From NCBI GenBank assembly GCA_021399445.1, contig JAJTUQ010000005.1, positions 372,001 to 436,000 on the forward strand: a stretch of 64,000 nt of DNA. Reading direction: 5' to 3'. The notes beneath the pieces are model-generated. The model was not told where the DNA came from, searched no databases, and saw only the letters and a list, made by a program, of their open reading frames with translations. The DNA comes from Xylogone sp. PMI_703 (lineage: Eukaryota > Ascomycota > Leotiomycetes). The position numbers and the translations under genes were made by a program. Below, one piece after another: positions 58,853 to 64,000 of the stretch (position 1 is its first letter; each line of letters opens with the position of its first letter).

Positions 58853-60389
58853 ATGCATTGCGCCGTGGTTGCGTGGCTGGTGCTGCTGCTTGTTGGTCTC
58901 GTGCAGGCCTCGGTGGTGGTCAAGCTTCGCCAAGATGAGTTGGAGGCGCATCTTCAGGCAATGGAGCAGCTGGTGCTTGTTAATTGTAAGTGTTCAAGAT
59001 TAATGATCGAATACTGTTTATTGTCTTTTGTTCTATCTGGTGCTTGAAGTCTGTGTTCCCTATACATGTACCCCGCTAATAGACATTCTCAGTCTGCGTG
59101 GTTGGTCCCCCCTGAATATGCCCCTCTAATGCTCAGACACATGCTCACGCGACAATTTCATCTGAAGCCTTGGTAGTAAGTGTCCAACTAATCACAATTA
59201 CATACATGAGAATTTCAAGAAGATAGGTCTATATATACTAATGTAAAACAGCGAGCCGTGTCAGAAGCTTTCTGGTGAACTCGACGCTGTAGCAGATGCC
59301 CTGGAGCACAAACACATACAGATAATCGACATCGATTGCTCTGAAAAAAACGGAACAGTCTGCAACACCTTCAATGTCACATCGTTCCCCGCAATGAGAA
59401 TATGTCGTGGACCAGGTAACTGCGTACGATATAGAGAGCAAAGAACAGCGCGCTAGTATACCACTCCACCATTACATTGCAAGACAATAAAAATCTAATT
59501 GAAAGCATAGCATGAGATCCTACCTCATTCGAGAGACCTTACCTGAAATCTCAGAAGTAAACCAAGACAATTTAGCAGAATTGACATCTCTCGACGTGGC
59601 AGCCTTTATCGCCTACATTCCTACAGACGACGCAGCATCGAGGGAGACATTCACCTCCATGGCCAAATCCAATCAAGGGAAGTCCATTTTCGGGATAACT
59701 TCAGACCCTACCCTCCTTGCTTCGGTAGCAAATGAGGAAGAACCCAAATCCCCATATATAGTCCTCTATAACCCACTAGATCATATTCCCGGAGTGTTCA
59801 AACATGCATTCACCACCCAGAAGATATCCAAGTTCCTAGAACAGACATCGTCGCCGCTCATCGGGATGTTCTCACTCGAGACATACTACCACTACACCGA
59901 GGTAAGCTCTCTCCTCTCCACGATATCTACCGTATCTCTTCTTGGGCGTCCCCGTTCTAACCACACCGCAGATCGGCCTCCCCCTAATCCACATCTTCGC
60001 AACCACCTCCACCGAGCGCCAACACCTCGCGGAGATCCTGCACCCCATCGCAGAGAAACACCGCGGGACACTCAACTTCGCGACCATCGACGCGACGCAG
60101 TACGGCTTCTTCGCGCCGACGCTGGGCGTGGATCCGCAGCGGTATCCGGCGGTGGTGATTGAGGATCTACAGACGGGGGAGACGGCGGTGTTTGATCAGG
60201 GCAGGGAGATCACGAGGGCGGAGGTTGGGAAGTTTGTGTTGGGGTATGTGAGGGGGAGGCAGAGGGGGGCATATGAGGTAGGTTATTTTCAAATTTTGAA
60301 AAGGAAATGATTCTTTTCTTCTTCCGTATTGTGTTCAGTGAACGCTAACTAAGTGGATGATATAGACTGGTGTGAGAGATGAGTTATAG
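58853..60389 (+). CDS. ER protein disulfide isomerase-like protein, C-terminal RDEL, altered active site
   Basis: Thioredoxin-fold protein of the PDI type. MHCAVVAWLVLLLVGLVQA is a signal peptide, then VKLRQDELEAHL and LVLVN (first thioredoxin strand). Downstream exons: ...59175, 59252-59455, 59511-59901, 59972-60277 and 60366-60389. The last encodes T-G-V-R-D-E-L, an ER-retention signal created by splicing. The thioredoxin active site is KPW-Y-EPCQKL: the Tyr codon (TA/C, 59174-59175 plus 59252) stands where the first catalytic Cys of CxxC belongs; the second Cys remains. The junction after LVLVN (donor 58986) is unclear: the in-phase acceptor before TTCATCTGAAG lacks AG, and the alternative uses a weak GTGTTC donor. 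So either a non-redox PDI or an early pseudogene. Later domains, PAVVIED included, are intact. Confidence 0.7.
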
Positions 60390-60450
60390 AAGGGTGTGAA
60401 TGATAACCTTTTCGATGAAGGGGGTTATCCAGCACACATCACAGGTCTAC

Positions 60451-60780
60451 AAAAATAGACGTGGAGAATAAAGAGATGTCAGACTTAGCCCTTGTGATTG
60501 ATAATCCATCTAGCTGTTCAAATAACCGGATGCTAATTTTGACTGCATGCTTCCACCTTGCTGTGAAGACCACGTCGATAGATCATGTTTAGAAAGGCAC
60601 TGGTTCATGATTCATACTGCCTATCTATGCTTAATATTAGACAAATCGACAAAAATAGACCTACTATCTGACAACCCGCTGTTATATACCGCATCCTGCA
60701 GTATTCAATCTCTCACCAGTTGAGCCAACTTCCCATCTTTGTTAACACCTGTTTCCAACACCGCAAGGAGAAAAATAGAC
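60451..60780. repeat. Three spaced AAAAATAGAC decamers
   Basis: AAAAATAGAC occurs near 60453, 60651 and 60771, about 120-200 bp apart and all on the plus strand. Function is unknown. Confidence 0.4.
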
Positions 60781-62660
60781 CACATTCGAATCACTTAGCT
60801 AAAAAAAAACATGCAGGATACGGTGAAATGCCACGGAGATGACTCAACAAGGCAGTTAATGTATCTATCTTGTGATCTGACACAGTGCAAATGGTTTAAC
60901 TAGTTATGGAAGAAAGCAAAACCTCACTGTAAGCAACCTGTTTTCGGTACATACGCACAAATCGTTGGCGGGCACAGGAGAAGCAGTGCGAGGTGTCACC
61001 GCCCGCTTCGATATACCCGAGCCAAGGATGATGGGCTGGCTTGGCTAATGAGTAGACAACCGTTGAGCGGAGTCGTTGTATTAACGGTGAAACGGTCAAT
61101 AGTGCAGTATGTCATCTAACTGCCCGTTCATTCGTTCATATTGTGTTGTAATTTACTTTGCTGTACTGGTACTGTACTGTACTGTGCCTCTAGGCATCAT
61201 CGTCGTCGTCTGGCGAGGAAGAAAGAAGATAGATCGATTATCTAGCACATCAGTGCACTGTACGGCCGTAGGAGGATGGAAAATAATAACGCTAACAATA
61301 CATAGTCGTGATAGTTACCCGTAGAACCCATAAAATGCTCACATAAGCTTATCAAGCAATCAAGCTGAAAAGAGGCCAAAAAAAGGTACACCATGACAGC
61401 AAACAGCTGAGAAAAGCGCCGGGTTATGCTGTTTATGCTTAAAAAGCTAAAATGCCAAGCCCTAGTCCCGTAATAATCTTACTTTCCTAAATCGTGCTGG
61501 GAGGAGGGCTGATCTGAGTGGTAAGGCGGACTGCGGTTAACATAGGAGACCGATAGGATAGGAAAGGCCCTCGTGGATAAGACGAGATTGAGGAGGACCC
61601 CTTATTTCGGCTGGAGATACGCGACCGCCACAGCGATGGATGCAAGCCACAGGAGGTGGTCATCGAGATGGCGCATGTGGCTCACGCTTTGGATGTAACC
61701 CTTTCCGAAGTTCTCGGAGCTCAGGGTCTCCGGATAGTATTGACGGCATGGAGCATCAATTGAGCTGCAGTCGATCGGGCGTGGAGTGTATTAGGATGGA
61801 CGGAAGCAATAATATTGTGGCTAATCATACAGACGGGAGCGAGCAGGCCGAGCGTGCTTATCGTGATACAGTCTGAGTCTGTGATGCCGAATACTGCACT
61901 GCTGAAGCACTCGGGTTCCGGGCTATTAATATAATTGAGCTCGTGCTATGCAGCCAGATGAAGCAGGTAACTACCATACAGTACAGTACAAGTACTCCGC
62001 ACCGAGCGCTCACCGTGTTCAGCTGCCCAGGAGGCTGATGTGCTATGGTACGGTACGCTGTAGGATTGCTGTTTTGGAGAATATGCTTAACTTGAAACAT
62101 GTGGTGGTTATTAGTATATTACGGCACATTTGTTGCGTGGAATGTGTCGGCTGGAGGAGCAGTATCAGCGGTCAGCAGCAGCGACAACATCAGAATATAC
62201 AGTAGCTGTTGTGATACTTGTAAAGCAATTAAATTGATCAATTAAACCAGACACTTGCCGACGTAATGTGATTCATAATCATACGCGCGGTGTGTTTCAA
62301 AGGGGATATTATGAAATTTCGGATAATCCGTGGAGATGAAAATTTTTCGTGGATATCGAGATTAGATTATTTGAAATGATATTATTGTTTTCTGTGTACT
62401 GTATCACCACTTTTGCAACGCGCGACGGAACGCCTAGAAATTGAGATTAGCTGATTAATAGTCCGGTAGGCTATGGATGTAGCTAATCGTGGTGCTGTGC
62501 TGGGCAGCCTCCGCAGCCTAATTCACTGCATCTACGTCTTCTATTGCCCAGCTCGTTCCAGCTGACTCAGCTTGTCAGTGCAAAATGCTGGAACAAATTG
62601 TACTGCGTACGGAGTATTCACCAAGTAGACAGTGCACGAGCAACATACTGTATTGTGCAT

Positions 62661-62697
62661 CGTTCCCTATGCGAACGTGTTCTTCGCATAGGGAACG
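62661..62697. repeat. Perfect 15-bp inverted repeat with 7-nt loop
   Basis: CGTTCCCTATGCGAA, a 7-nt spacer (CGTGTTC), then TTCGCATAGGGAACG. The arms pair without mismatch. No T-run follows, so it is not a simple terminator. Confidence 0.6.
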
Positions 62698-64000
62698 AGG
62701 GGCGCTCGATGACTGAGGTACCGTACCGTACCTCCGTAGCTGAGGATGTACCTTCCAATGTACTGATACTGTGTATACTTCCAAGCGATACGACTGGGCC
62801 AACGAGAGCGAGTTGCTGTTGCTTTTGTTTACAGTATTGCCATCTTTCCCTCTCGCAAGTGTTTTATCCGGGACGAAAACATACTTGAAGTACAGTACAG
62901 TACCACAAACCAGCACAGTACTGTCCTGTAGGCGTATTACAGTATGGCCGTCAGTGGACCCTTCTGCCAAGCTGCTGCCAAGTTGTGGGCAAGCAGCCAC
63001 CCGTCTGCGAGTCTCTTGATCCACTTCTCTCCGCCACCGAGAAAGATGACCGAGATGCATCTCTTCTCTTGCTCTGAACTTCCTTCTTTGCTCGCTCTAC
63101 TAACTGGCATTATCGGCTACTTTAATTCTATTCATGCTGTCCTGTTGCCTTTCATGCCATTGAGTGTATTACACGCTCTCAATTGTCTATGTCGATGCGC
63201 AAGACCAGGAAAGACAAAGACCATCACGACTCCCCCTCGATCGCCGATTGCAATTTTTCTAGTGCAGCTTGGCTCCCCCATAGAGGCGTCCATGGCGGGC
63301 TTGGCCCCAAAGTCCCTCCCAGCACACACGTCACTCTTGGCCTGCCGGATCTCCGAACCACAGTCGGAGTGCAACGTTGGACCAACAAAGGGGACAAAAG
63401 GGGGACTTACATTCGCTACAACTAATAACTGGATTGCTCGTGTGCCGATTGCCTTGCTCGTATTGGCACTATCGATATCTGTCCTGTGGTGCTGGAATGC
63501 GTCCCGGATACGTAATCAAGCACTTATCGACGCGCGCAATGGCGATAGCGATACGACCACGGCGCTATGTAGGGCGAGAACAGGGCGTAACCATCACCAC
63601 AGTAATGCGTAACTTGCCGTGCGCAAAGACACAGACACGAAAAAATGAAGAGAGTAGGACCCGGCTCCAGTTTTCGTTTACCCCTGATCTTCCCATCTGA
63701 AGCGCCGGCAATGCTGCAGCCGACCTGAGGGGTCCACTCCACGGCAAGCTGGGAGATGGAACTGGCAAGACGACTGTTTCAGGGGCAAGGTCGCTGTGCT
63801 TGGCCAAGTGGCTGGAGAGCGAGAGCCGCCCTGGAAGCTCCTGGGGCAGCAAGCCTCAGCAGCCAAACAGCAGACGCAGCAGACACTGCACCCTGTAGCT
63901 CTGCACATCCCCAAGGGCAGATCGCCTTGGCATCATCGCAAAACTACACGCTTTGGTCCTGCAGCTATTCAAGGTTCTTTTTACTTTTCGCACGCTTGTT

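Larger units (their letters stand above)
60390..64000. other. Long gene-free stretch to the window end
   Basis: 3.6 kb. I see no supported gene. Open frames near 62.9-63.7 kb overlap in several phases and lack family features. Notable items: three AAAAATAGAC copies at 60.4-60.8 kb, GTACTGTACTGTACTGT near 61.16 kb and a perfect hairpin at 62661-62697. Confidence 0.45.

Noticed and set aside
62944..63612. 222-codon open frame on the plus strand
   Set aside because: No family motif. Several overlapping open frames in other phases and on the minus strand point to a GC-rich, stop-poor stretch and not to a gene.
1..64000. CRISPR arrays, riboswitches, bacterial operons
   Set aside because: Intron-containing fungal genes throughout; no regularly spaced repeats of CRISPR type were seen.

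Overview
The window reads as genomic DNA of a filamentous ascomycete, most likely a eurotiomycete (Aspergillus/Penicillium-like). This is inferred from short GT-AG introns (about 45-75 nt), a nuclear tRNA-Asn, fungal-specific gene families (PTH11-like rhodopsin-fold membrane protein, NRPS-like A-T-R reductase, PNP/NB-ARC/TPR and NACHT receptors) and a Tc1-type transposon. The species cannot be fixed from sequence alone. Exon joins below were made by eye from GT/AG signals, reading phase and family knowledge.

0-12 kb: a compact biosynthetic-type group of an MFS transporter, an NRPS-like adenylation-thiolation-reductase (1187 aa), a carotenoid-oxygenase-family dioxygenase (557 aa) and a Baeyer-Villiger-type flavin monooxygenase (567 aa). 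The reductase and the dioxygenase diverge from a 1.06-kb shared promoter that holds three copies of a CGGGT...ACCCG palindrome. 12-26 kb is gene-poor: a PTH11-like membrane protein, an arylamine N-acetyltransferase, a GH1 beta-glucosidase pseudogene and an MFS relic.

26-31 kb: a secreted alginate-lyase-fold protein with an in-frame intron, an F-box gene interrupted by a coding-like fragment of opposite strand, and dispersed TTGAGTTGAG-type repeats. 31-44 kb: a family III CoA-transferase-like protein, an FAD-linked oxidase pseudogene, a MetE/UROD-barrel protein, a divergent type 1 methionine aminopeptidase, a PNKP-like kinase/phosphatase with an altered phosphatase motif and a 10-nt exon, a very AT-rich block and a membrane alpha/beta hydrolase.

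44-57 kb: an island of NOD-like-receptor genes. It contains a dead Tc1 element, a kinesin-light-chain TPR relic, a truncated choline-phosphate-cytidylyltransferase-like gene, an intact PNP-NB-ARC-TPR receptor and a frameshifted NACHT receptor. 57-60.4 kb: tRNA-Asn, then a head-to-head pair of a secretory prolyl 4-hydroxylase-like gene and a PDI-like gene ending in RDEL whose first active-site Cys reads as Tyr. 60.4-64 kb has no gene I can support.

The most interesting candidates are the divergent P4H/PDI pair, the palindrome-marked A-T-R/dioxygenase promoter, the divergent MetAP1 paralogue and the decaying NLR island. Many genes carry lesions, so the window looks like accessory or subtelomere-like territory, although assembly errors in homopolymers cannot be excluded.
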